Shown: positions 35,524-43,368 of the stretch, in pieces | Layout: each line of letters opens with the position of its first letter | How positions within the stretch are numbered: position 1 is the first letter of the stretch | Source of the DNA: 40-80 sp040394775 | GTDB taxonomy: Bacteria; Bacteroidota; Bacteroidia; Flavobacteriales_D; Crocinitomicaceae | DNA length: 64,000 bases | NCBI GenBank assembly: GCA_040394775.1 | Contig: JBEBRN010000009.1 | Span: 1 to 64,000, forward strand | Direction of reading: 5' to 3' | Position numbers and translations under genes: made by a program | The notes under the pieces: generated by a model | Told to the model about the DNA's origin: nothing | Databases searched by the model: none | The model's input: the letters and a program-made list of their open reading frames with translations, nothing else

Positions 35524-36135
35524 TCAAACAGTTACTTTAAAAGGTGTACGACACGTAATAGAACTTCCCAACGTCAACTCGTCTGCGTATTGTAATTCGG
35601 TTCCGACACTAACTCCTCGTGATATGGTACTGACGAAAACATCAAAAGAGGCTATCTTTTTATAAAGATAAAAACTGGTTGTATCGCCTTCCATGGTGGC
35701 GTTTAAGGCAAAAATAATTTCTTTCGTTTCTCCTTTTTGTAGTTTGTCAATTAAAGATGAAATATTCAAATCACTTGGCCCAATACCGTCCATGGGTGAA
35801 ATAACACCGCCCAAAACATGGTAAATTCCTTTGTATGAATTGGTGTCTTCAATTGCCATGACGTCTCGAATATCTTCTACAATACAAATAGTGTCATGAT
35901 CTCTCAAAGGATTAGCACAAATCTCGCATTGAATATGATCCGATATATTTCCACACGACTGGCAAAAAAGAATGTTCTCCTTCATTAGAATGAATGATTG
36001 AGCGAACCGTTGTATTTCTTGCTCGTCTTTTTTTAATAGATGCAAAGCCAATCGAAGCGCCGTTCTTTTTCCAACACTTGGTAAACCAGACAATTGTTCA
36101 ACGGCATTTTCAATATGTTTGGAAAGAATTTTCAA
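35524..36135 (-). CDS. recR: Recombination mediator protein RecR
   Basis: RecR of 203 residues. Helix-hairpin-helix region at the start (AVEQLSGLPSVGKRTALRLA), four-Cys zinc finger (CQSCGNISDHIQCEIC, about residues 58-73), Toprim domain (CIVEDIRDVMAIED, and the THxLGGxxSPxxG-like VLGGVISPMDGIGP) and C-terminal TRGVSVGTELQYADE-like segment. It works with RecF/RecO at gaps to load RecA. The start is TTG at 36135; no in-frame ATG nearby would keep the conserved N-terminus. Stands before plsC, 33 bases apart. Confidence 0.96.
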   Translation of the reverse strand: MKILSKHIENAVEQLSGLPSVGKRTALRLALHLLKKDEQEIQRFAQSFILMKENILFCQSCGNISDHIQCEICANPLRDHDTICIVEDIRDVMAIEDTNSYKGIYHVLGGVISPMDGIGPSDLNISSLIDKLQKGETKEIIFALNATMEGDTTSFYLYKKIASFDVFVSTISRGVSVGTELQYADELTLGSSITCRTPFKVTV

Positions 36136-36247
36136 TTTTTTGATTTTGACACGAAAGTAAGGTAATTATTACCCAAAAGCACCATTCTTTTTAAAATTAA
36201 CAAACAGTTTACTGTGAAGAAAAATGAGAGACAAATGAAGGAAAACG

Positions 36248-36255
36248 ATTACATT
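36248..36255 (+). promoter_or_regulatory. Candidate -7 element just before the membrane protein at 36262
   Basis: TACATTTG, exact TAnnTTTG match. If used, transcription would start at or very near the ATG at 36262, giving a leaderless message. Confidence 0.35.
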
Positions 36256-36261
36256 TGCGGA

Positions 36262-36933
36262 ATGAGAGAATTTGAAGTAATTCATTATGATTTTCTTGGA
36301 CTTCATTTGCAAGAACCAATTGCATTGCTGTATAATTGGTTAGTGGCTATTTTGTGTTTATTTTGGTTTCTGAAATTAAAACCAGTCAACGAAAGTGTAA
36401 TCAATTGGCGGTATTTTTTTCTAGTATTTTCGATTACTTCACTTTTCGCAGGATTAGCACATTCATTATATTATTACACAGGTATTTATGGAAAGATGCC
36501 ACATTGGATTGGAGGAATTATAGCGGGATATTTTGCAGGAAAAGGAATGGTCGCGTTGATGGTAAAATCAAAAGCCAGTCGTTATTTAACATTGTTTCTA
36601 AATTTTAAAATGCTACTCAATAGTATTTTAGCGATTAGCCTTGTTTCCTTCCTTTTTGTAATACTTGATTCAGCATTGACCTATATTATCTATTGTATTG
36701 GAATTAGCATTTCCCTCATTAAAAAAGGAGAAAAACACTTGAAATTATTCATTTATGGAGTCGTCATCAGTTTTATGGGCGCCATGAGTTTCTTATTTAA
36801 AATAGATATTTCCCTTTATTTTAACCGAGAAGATTTTAGTCACATTTTTATATTAATCAGTTTATTTTTCTTTTATTTTGCAGTTCGAAAAATAGAAGAA
36901 AAAGCCATCTCAATGGAACAAAATACTATTTGA
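36262..36933 (+). CDS. Uncharacterised multi-pass membrane protein (DUF6962-like)
   Basis: Seven or so hydrophobic segments in about 223 residues. The family-looking N-terminus is HYDFLGLHLQEPIALLYNW and a conserved-looking loop is FAGLAHSLYYYTGIYGKMPH. It resembles small DUF6962-type membrane proteins of Bacteroidota, with no known activity. Start choice is uncertain: ATG at 36235 or GTG at 36214 would add 9 or 16 residues, but both upstream additions are hydrophilic, and a -7 element lies at 36248-36255. It is followed 18 bases later by lhgO. Confidence 0.7.
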   Translation: MREFEVIHYDFLGLHLQEPIALLYNWLVAILCLFWFLKLKPVNESVINWRYFFLVFSITSLFAGLAHSLYYYTGIYGKMPHWIGGIIAGYFAGKGMVALMVKSKASRYLTLFLNFKMLLNSILAISLVSFLFVILDSALTYIIYCIGISISLIKKGEKHLKLFIYGVVISFMGAMSFLFKIDISLYFNREDFSHIFILISLFFFYFAVRKIEEKAISMEQNTI

Positions 36934-36951
36934 GAATTTAAAATTAGTTAC

Positions 36952-38163
36952 ATGACATACGACATAGCAATTATTGGAGGAGGTATCGTTGGCGCAGCGA
37001 CATTTTACAAATTACAAACACGTTTTCCGAATAAGACTATCGCTCTAATTGAAAAAGAAGCATTAGTAGCAGATCATCAAACAGGACATAATTCAGGTGT
37101 GATACATTCTGGATTGTATTATAAACCAGGTTCTTATAAGGCAAAAAATTGTATTCAAGGACGTCATGAATTGGTAGCTTTTGCGAAAGAACATCATATC
37201 GCTCACGATGTTTGTGGTAAAGTCGTCGTGGCAACGAAAGAATCTGAATTGGCTCAAATGGAAAAGATTTACCAAACAGGTTTGGAGAATAAAATCGAAG
37301 GATTACAAAAAATTACCGCTGCACAAATTAAGGAAATTGAACCGTATTGTGAAGGTGTTGCCGGTTTATTGGTTCCTTGTACGGGAATTATTGATTTTAG
37401 AGGCGCAACGGCTAAGATGGTCGAAATTGCATTGTCGCTTCAGCCGGAAAGTAAATTATTTTTACAACATGAAGTAACAGACATTCAAAGAGGACAAGAA
37501 GAATCATCCATTATTACGAATAAAGGAACAATTAAAGCACGAAAGATGGTTTTCTGTGCGGGACTTTTTGCGGATAGATTAGCTCGGAAAGACGGTGTGA
37601 AACTGAAAGAAAAAGTAGTTGGTTTTAGAGGTGATTATTATGAATTAACCGAAGAAGCCAAATACAAAGTGAAGAACTTAATTTATCCAGTACCCAATCC
37701 TGAAATGCCCTTTTTAGGTGTTCACTTTACACGTATGACGAATGGTGAGACGGAATGTGGACCAAATGCTGTTTTTACTTTCAAACGAGAAGGTTATGGA
37801 AAAACAGATTTCTCATTAAGAGATACAGCTGATGCGTTGTCTTATAGCGGTACATGGAAATTATTTTTTAAGAATATGAGTTTTGGTATCAACGAATATC
37901 GCCGTGCTTTTTCGAAACGGTTATTCTTGAAAACGTTGCAAGGTCTTATTCCTTCTTTACAAATGGAAGATATTAAACCAGGAAGATCAGGCGTTCGAGC
38001 ATTGTTGTTGAGCCAAGACGGTGATACCAAAGATGATTTTAGAATCGAATACCATGGAAATTCCATTCACGTGTTAAATGCGCCATCACCAGCAGCAACC
38101 GCTTCTTTGTCAATAGGAGGTTTTATCGCAGACGAAGCTGAGAGACATTTTGGATTGAAGTAA
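36952..38163 (+). CDS. lhgO: L-2-hydroxyglutarate oxidase
   Basis: FAD-dependent oxidoreductase of 403 residues. The N-terminal dinucleotide fold is AIIGGGIVGAATFYKL. LhgO-type phrases follow: HNSGVIHSGLYYKPGS, and near the C-terminus GRSGVRALLLSQDG and LNAPSPAATASLSIGG. The enzyme oxidises L-2-hydroxyglutarate, made by side reactions of dehydrogenases, back to 2-oxoglutarate and feeds electrons to quinone; it is a metabolite-repair enzyme. It probably shares a transcript with the membrane protein gene before it. Confidence 0.94.
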   Translation: MTYDIAIIGGGIVGAATFYKLQTRFPNKTIALIEKEALVADHQTGHNSGVIHSGLYYKPGSYKAKNCIQGRHELVAFAKEHHIAHDVCGKVVVATKESELAQMEKIYQTGLENKIEGLQKITAAQIKEIEPYCEGVAGLLVPCTGIIDFRGATAKMVEIALSLQPESKLFLQHEVTDIQRGQEESSIITNKGTIKARKMVFCAGLFADRLARKDGVKLKEKVVGFRGDYYELTEEAKYKVKNLIYPVPNPEMPFLGVHFTRMTNGETECGPNAVFTFKREGYGKTDFSLRDTADALSYSGTWKLFFKNMSFGINEYRRAFSKRLFLKTLQGLIPSLQMEDIKPGRSGVRALLLSQDGDTKDDFRIEYHGNSIHVLNAPSPAATASLSIGGFIADEAERHFGLK

Positions 38164-38173
38164 ATCGACTATT

Positions 38174-39166
38174 TCAAAACGGTAATTTCACACTTTCAGG
38201 AGAAATAAACTGATGCGTGACTTCGTTTTCTAAAAAGCTAATCGGAGAATTAGGTGGCGTGATGATTTCTTTTTTCGTCAATCCCCACGGTTTGAAATAA
38301 CCTTCTAATACAGTCGCAAAAGTGTCTTCATCCCATTTATCATAAATAGGTGTTTTTCCATCGGAAACAATCGGCAAAGTTTCTATTTCCAGTCCAGCAT
38401 CGGTTTCTTTCATGCGATACATCGGCTTATAATCCAATAAATAACTTGAATATTGAAAACGGGCACACAATTCTTCAAATTGAATAGGGTGAAGGACAGT
38501 GTCACCAATTTTATCAATTAAAGGTTGATGTTCTTTTACGACGGTTCCATTGTCCAATAAACAACCGATAATACCAAATCCATTCACACCGAGTGAAAAA
38601 ATCATGTTGACAGAATCGTCTCGGTAATTACAGATGTCTTTTGAATATTTCAATCGAACAACGGAAATACTCCAAGGCCTCAAATCTCCTGTGAACGTTA
38701 TCGGGGCGATAAACGATTGAAGCATTAAATGAAACAAACCAAAACGCTCTTGTAAAATCGGAGAAATACTTAAATCTGCACTTTGTTTTTCTTTCACTTT
38801 TCGCTCAATCACTAAGTCATGGTACAAAATACCATAAACGATTTTACTCATCCAGATAAACAACTTGTGCGAATCGAATGCTTTGATAGCTTCATATCCA
38901 CCGTCGAAAGCAGCTTCAACTTCTTTTTCTAACGCATCAAATTTTTGCTTGACAGCAGGCGAACAGGGTAAATTCAGATTTTCATAAGAAACTTCATTTA
39001 TCTTGTCCATCATCTTGAATTTCTTTTCACGTAATCCAAAACGATCCATCATCCACTCGGGGAAAATAGAAATAGTTTCGCGTGTTGTTAAGTCATCCCC
39101 GGAAAGGAAACACGTGTCGTCATTAAAATGTAGATTTTCTAAGGGATTGAAAAGTTGTACTGACAT
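38174..39166 (-). CDS. Uncharacterised protein, no recognised domain
   Basis: Protein of 330 residues with no signal peptide or membrane segment. The sequence is well-behaved and globular (FPEWMMDRFGLREKKFKMM, TGDLRPWSISVVRLKYSKDI, IYDKWDEDTFATVLEGYFKP). I do not recognise a family. It lies 11 bases downstream of a secreted beta-helix lipoprotein gene on the same strand and ends 10 bases from the convergent lhgO stop. Confidence 0.8.
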   Translation of the reverse strand: MSVQLFNPLENLHFNDDTCFLSGDDLTTRETISIFPEWMMDRFGLREKKFKMMDKINEVSYENLNLPCSPAVKQKFDALEKEVEAAFDGGYEAIKAFDSHKLFIWMSKIVYGILYHDLVIERKVKEKQSADLSISPILQERFGLFHLMLQSFIAPITFTGDLRPWSISVVRLKYSKDICNYRDDSVNMIFSLGVNGFGIIGCLLDNGTVVKEHQPLIDKIGDTVLHPIQFEELCARFQYSSYLLDYKPMYRMKETDAGLEIETLPIVSDGKTPIYDKWDEDTFATVLEGYFKPWGLTKKEIITPPNSPISFLENEVTHQFISPESVKLPF

Positions 39167-39177
39167 ACTTGAAATGA

Positions 39178-40566
39178 TTAAAATTCATAGGCGCCAATAT
39201 CAGGAGAACTCATATTTCTGGAATTTCCTTCAATGTCATTTGGTAATGCGTATGAAGAACTTCCTTTATCAGAAAGTGATGAACCTGATTGAGGCTTAAA
39301 ATTATTTTTAGATGGTTCAGTGAATTGCGGTTCTTGGTTAAAGAAAACGTTGTTTGAAAACATTGGATGATTAGAGCCATCTTTGTATTTCACGACACAA
39401 TAATTAAACTTTATATTCAACAATCCGGGTGTATTATTTGGATTGACCGTATCGAGCGCCACTTCGTAATTTTGATTGCCATAAATCACCGAATTATTAA
39501 AGTTACCAACGGGAATATTAGAAGCAACACCATCATAATAATTCAAGATACCAATGGCTGCATTTTTACTTTGTCCGTAACTCACAATATCACAATGTGT
39601 AAAGTCAAAACTAGCTCCGCGCAAGACAAATAAGGAATGGACACCGTTATTGGAGATGATACAATTTTCCGCTTTTAATTTACTTCCGTCGAATAAAAAG
39701 AAGCCGTAATTAGCATTGTTGGTGAGAATGGAATTGGTAATGGTTAAGTTGTAGTCAGTTGGTAAGTTTGTGGAATTATTTCCAGTGATGTGTATTCCCG
39801 ACGAGCCATTTTCTTGGATTAAATAATTGATAGTGCTCGGTTTCGATTCATGTAGATAAATACCATAATATTGACCAGCAATATCTTTATAACCTGCTTC
39901 CAATCGGTCGCCTTTAAAGTGCACTTCCTCGCCTTTTTCGCCTTCTATTTTTAACGTTCCTTTATAAACGAATAACATCGAGTTTTTATGAAGATGAACA
40001 GTCGTATTTTTAGGAATAGTCAACGTTTTAGTAGAATCAACGTATGCAGCACCATAAATCACATGTGGTTTGTCGTTTTGCCAAACACCTTCATTATAAT
40101 CTTTGTAGTGAAAATAAGCATCTTGTCCCCAAACAGCGAGTTTCAAATATTGGTCTTTTCCGTTGGTTCTAAACCGAATCGAATCTTCTATAATCATCGG
40201 TAAAACTTGACCATTAACACCTAGCGTAACTTCTACAAAACCATACAAGCTATCTTTTGGTAACATTTCAATTCCTTTATGAAGAATTCCACTGATGCCA
40301 TCGATGTTTATTCTGAAAGGAGAGTTTTCGCCACCCATTAATTCAATTTCTTCAATGAGAAGTTTTTTATTGTCAGTGTTGTAAAATCGAAAATTTTCAG
40401 TAGTCGAACCAATTGTGGTAAAAACAGTATCAAAAACGACGGTATCCGTTGAAAATAGCAAATTTCCTTTGGAGAAAAACTTTTCTTTCTTACAAGAAGT
40501 GGTCGTTGTTAAAGTGAACAAGACAACGAGTAAGAAGAGGATATTATACTTTATAAAAGACGTCAT
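39178..40566 (-). CDS. Right-handed beta-helix lipoprotein
   Basis: Lipoprotein of 462 residues (lipobox in TTTTSCKKEKF). An N-terminal Ig-like part (about 35-130; TDTVVFDTVFTTIGSTTENF) precedes a right-handed parallel beta-helix (about 150-440), visible as short repeated strands (LKAENCIISNNGVHSLFV, FDFTHCDIVSYGQSKNAAI). The end phrase DIGAYEF is typical of secreted beta-helix proteins in this phylum. Such proteins often bind or cut polysaccharides; no catalytic site is obvious. A promoter lies at 40592-40621. Confidence 0.88.
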   Translation of the reverse strand: MTSFIKYNILFLLVVLFTLTTTTSCKKEKFFSKGNLLFSTDTVVFDTVFTTIGSTTENFRFYNTDNKKLLIEEIELMGGENSPFRINIDGISGILHKGIEMLPKDSLYGFVEVTLGVNGQVLPMIIEDSIRFRTNGKDQYLKLAVWGQDAYFHYKDYNEGVWQNDKPHVIYGAAYVDSTKTLTIPKNTTVHLHKNSMLFVYKGTLKIEGEKGEEVHFKGDRLEAGYKDIAGQYYGIYLHESKPSTINYLIQENGSSGIHITGNNSTNLPTDYNLTITNSILTNNANYGFFLFDGSKLKAENCIISNNGVHSLFVLRGASFDFTHCDIVSYGQSKNAAIGILNYYDGVASNIPVGNFNNSVIYGNQNYEVALDTVNPNNTPGLLNIKFNYCVVKYKDGSNHPMFSNNVFFNQEPQFTEPSKNNFKPQSGSSLSDKGSSSYALPNDIEGNSRNMSSPDIGAYEF

Positions 40567-40591
40567 TTAGGAATGTTACTTATAAGTGATA

Positions 40592-40621
40592 CAAAGTTAA
40601 TGAATAATCATTCTAAATCAA
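40592..40621 (-). promoter_or_regulatory. Predicted promoter of the beta-helix lipoprotein
   Basis: Minus-strand -7 TAACTTTG (40592-40599) and -33 TTG (40619-40621) are 19 bases apart, the spacing expected for Bacteroidota sigma-A promoters. Confidence 0.6.
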
Positions 40622-40686
40622 CGAAAGTATCCATTCGATATTGTCTGAATATTAAAATGCGAAAAGATAGAAGGAGTTAAGGAGAT

Positions 40687-41472
40687 TTAAAGAAGCGTTT
40701 CTTTGATAATGATATAAATTCCCATCAGAATGATAAACCAACCGAATGCAGGTTTTAACTTTTTACCGTCTATTTTTTGAGCTAACCATCCACCAATAAA
40801 AATACCAATTATGGCAATTCCAGTTATGGTTAAGATTAAAGGCCACTGTATTGAATGTTGAGAAAGTGAAAAAGCAAAACCAGAAAGTGAATTGAGAGCG
40901 ATAATCACTAAAGATGTTCCGACTGCTTTTTTCATCGGCATATTCATAAAATGGACGAGTGCGGGAACAATTAAAAAGCCACCTCCTGCACCCACTAATC
41001 CTGTTAAAACACCAACGGTAATGCCTTGAATTAAAACGAGTGGATAATTGAAAGAATGAGTCATTTCTTCCTCCTGTTTCGTCTTCTTTAACATGCCATA
41101 AGCCGACAGCAACATCAAGAAAGCAAATAGAACCATTAAAAACATTCCTTTCGTAATGATGAAATTTTTTATTTGGAAAATATGATCAGGAATTGCAGGC
41201 AATATGAATATTCTAGTGATATAGATAGCAATAATGGAAGGAATTCCGAAAACGACAGCCGTTTTTAAATTGACGAGTTTTTTCGTGAAATAAAAAATGG
41301 AACCAATTAAACTAGTGGAACCAACAATAAAAAGAGAGTAAGTGGTTGCCATCACGACATCAACGGCGAAAAGATAAACTAACAACGGAACCGCTAATGT
41401 ACTTCCTCCACCACCAATTAACCCTAAGGAAATACCTATTAATATGGATGCAAAATAACCGATTAATTCCAT
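40687..41472 (-). CDS. TauE/SafE family sulfite or anion exporter
   Basis: Polytopic protein of 261 residues with the two-fold repeat of the TauE/SafE family. Each half carries a glycine-rich motif: ISLGLIGGGGSTLAVPLLVY near the N-terminus and GLVGAGGGFLIVPALVH in the middle. About eight membrane helices. Family members move sulfite, sulfonates or thiosulfate; the substrate here is not visible. A -7 element (TACTTTTG on the minus strand, 41491-41498) precedes it. Confidence 0.9.
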   Translation of the reverse strand: MELIGYFASILIGISLGLIGGGGSTLAVPLLVYLFAVDVVMATTYSLFIVGSTSLIGSIFYFTKKLVNLKTAVVFGIPSIIAIYITRIFILPAIPDHIFQIKNFIITKGMFLMVLFAFLMLLSAYGMLKKTKQEEEMTHSFNYPLVLIQGITVGVLTGLVGAGGGFLIVPALVHFMNMPMKKAVGTSLVIIALNSLSGFAFSLSQHSIQWPLILTITGIAIIGIFIGGWLAQKIDGKKLKPAFGWFIILMGIYIIIKETLL

Positions 41473-41490
41473 TGATTATGTTTAAGACTA

Positions 41491-41498
41491 CAAAAGTA
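41491..41498 (-). promoter_or_regulatory. Predicted -7 element of the TauE gene
   Basis: Minus-strand TACTTTTG, exact TAnnTTTG match, 19 bases before the ATG at 41472. Confidence 0.45.
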
Positions 41499-41505
41499 GC
41501 TAAAA

Positions 41506-41856
41506 TTATAGTGTTTCAAGATAGGATTGTAATACAATGGCTTGATTGTGTTTTTCATCTTTAGCGCCATATAGTAAGCAAACTTGTTGTTTCTTGGTCA
41601 GTTCTTTGATATAGTTTATTTGTTCTGAATGTTGTTTTAATTCGTCTTTGTAACGGTTGGAGAATTCTTCAAAACGTTCTTCTTTATGATCAAACCATTC
41701 TCGTAATTCAGTGGTTGGCGCTAGTTCTTTCAACCATTCATCTAAATGTGCTTTTTCTTTACTGATGCCACGTGGCCACAAACGATCAATTAATATTCGG
41801 TATCCATCACTTTCCTCAGGTTCATCATAAATCCTTTTTAAGATTAAATTTTTCAT
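41506..41856 (-). CDS. DUF488 family protein
   Basis: Protein of 116 residues with the family signature DGYRILIDRLWPRGISKEKAH near the N-terminus, and the conserved ELREWFDHKEERFEEFSNRY and VCLLYGAKDEKHNQA. The role is not established. It overlaps the SDR gene stop by four bases (ATGA), so the two proteins are made together. Confidence 0.9.
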   Translation of the reverse strand: MKNLILKRIYDEPEESDGYRILIDRLWPRGISKEKAHLDEWLKELAPTTELREWFDHKEERFEEFSNRYKDELKQHSEQINYIKELTKKQQVCLLYGAKDEKHNQAIVLQSYLETL

Positions 41857-42569
41857 GATAACTTCTTTTTAGGCTGAAGTGGACGAATGGTTAATTCATT
41901 GATGAGCATATTGTCAGGCGTTTCCAAAACATGCACCAATGTATTCGCTATGTCATTTGGGTGTAACATATTACTGTGTTTGTCAATGCCAGAAGTTTTA
42001 AAGAAATCTGTTTCAATAGAACCAGGATTTAAACAGGTCACTTTAATATTAAAAAAACGGAGTTCTTTGAATAAGGCGTCGCTAAAACCTGCTACTCCAT
42101 ATTTTGTAGCACAATAGGCTGTTCCTTCTTCGCGCCCCATGGAACCGAGAATCGAGCCGATATTAACGATGTGTGTTGAGCTTTCATTTTCTTTTAAGAA
42201 AGGTACAATTTTCGAAGTGATGTAAAACAGCCCATTTAAGTTGATGTTCACCATTTTCAGCCATTCACTTGTCGGTGTTTCGTCTATTTTTCCAAAAGAA
42301 CCGACACCCGCATTATTGATAAGAATATCAGGCATATGACTAGATGAAAATGTTTTAGATATCCATTCTGACACTTTTTCTTCATCGGAAATATCGAGTT
42401 TTACGGGAATAAATGTATCACCAATTTTGTCTCTTATTGCATTCAGTGCATCACTATTTCTAGCAATTCCATAAACGGTTGCGCCTTTTTTTATTAAAGT
42501 TGCTGCTATGGAAGCGCCAAGACCGCCGCTTGCACCTGTGACTACTGCTATTTTGTTTTTGATGTTCAT
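41853..42569 (-). CDS. Short-chain dehydrogenase/reductase
   Basis: Classical SDR of 238 residues. The cofactor motif TGASGGLGASIA is followed by the structural NNAG (LINNAGVG). The catalytic Ser lies in NIGSILGS and Tyr-x3-Lys in YCATK; the NPGSIETDF motif follows. The loop after strand 2 has Arg (YGIARNSDAL), compatible with NADP(H). Substrate unknown. Coupled to the DUF488 gene by an ATGA overlap. Confidence 0.93.
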   Translation of the reverse strand: MNIKNKIAVVTGASGGLGASIAATLIKKGATVYGIARNSDALNAIRDKIGDTFIPVKLDISDEEKVSEWISKTFSSSHMPDILINNAGVGSFGKIDETPTSEWLKMVNINLNGLFYITSKIVPFLKENESSTHIVNIGSILGSMGREEGTAYCATKYGVAGFSDALFKELRFFNIKVTCLNPGSIETDFFKTSGIDKHSNMLHPNDIANTLVHVLETPDNMLINELTIRPLQPKKKLS

Positions 42570-42607
42570 GTTTTTGAATTTTGGGAACAGTCAATACCTA
42601 TTTCTGA

Positions 42608-43066
42608 CTATTTCGGTTGGTAGGTTCCTGCTTCACTTCTAAAACCAACACCATATCTGTTCCAACCGTTAATGGCTACAATAGCTGTCGTTAAGTTAAC
42701 GATTTCTTTTTCTGAAAAGTGTTCCAAAACCAATTGATATAATTCATCCGAAACATCATTTTGAGGAAGTAAGGTAAGTGCTTCTGCCCATTCTAAACCT
42801 GCTCGTTCGCGTTCGGAATAGAAAGGTGTTTCTCTCCAAGCAGAAAGTCCATATAAACGTTGTTCTGTTTCGCCAATATGACGAGCATCTTTCGAGTGCA
42901 TATCAATACAATAGGCACATTTGTTAATTTGTGAAACGCGCATTTTAACCAATTCAATCAAAGTTGGTTCTAAGCCACAACCGTGAATATATTTTTCTAT
43001 TTCTAACATTCCCTTCATTGCTTCAGGCGCAATAGCGAAATAATTAACTCTTTTTTTATGGGACAT
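42608..43066 (-). CDS. Carboxymuconolactone decarboxylase / AhpD-like protein
   Basis: Protein of 152 residues with the AhpD core: KMRVSQINKCAYCIDMHSKDA holds the CxxC redox pair (CAYC) followed by the conserved His. This subgroup acts as alkylhydroperoxidase-like thiol proteins. It lies 38 bases before the SDR gene on the same strand, so a shared transcript is plausible. Confidence 0.9.
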   Translation of the reverse strand: MSHKKRVNYFAIAPEAMKGMLEIEKYIHGCGLEPTLIELVKMRVSQINKCAYCIDMHSKDARHIGETEQRLYGLSAWRETPFYSERERAGLEWAEALTLLPQNDVSDELYQLVLEHFSEKEIVNLTTAIVAINGWNRYGVGFRSEAGTYQPK

Positions 43067-43368
43067 CTTATGCTATTTTTAATGTGTTTAACTTTCTGTT
43101 CAAAGAATGCGAAAATTACGAAAAGAATGCCGTTTAAAAAAGGAAATTAGAAGAAAATAAACTTGTGTTTTACCCCTCATTAGCTCCGTTTCCGAATCTT
43201 CTAAGGAGGTAACTCGTTTTCAGAGTGAAATATCTTAATTCTATACCCTGCTAAAAGTTAGTAGTGCTTTAATTAAAGAAATTAAAGGTCAACTTTCAGT
43301 TTTTAGGCGCTATTCAATAATAAATAATTAATTTTATCCAAATCAAAATAAATAAACTCAAAAGAAAG
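43067..43368. other. Intergenic region between AhpD-like and S46 genes
   Basis: Divergent promoter region of about 300 bases. I see no gene, no clean -7 match and no strong repeat. Confidence 0.5.
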
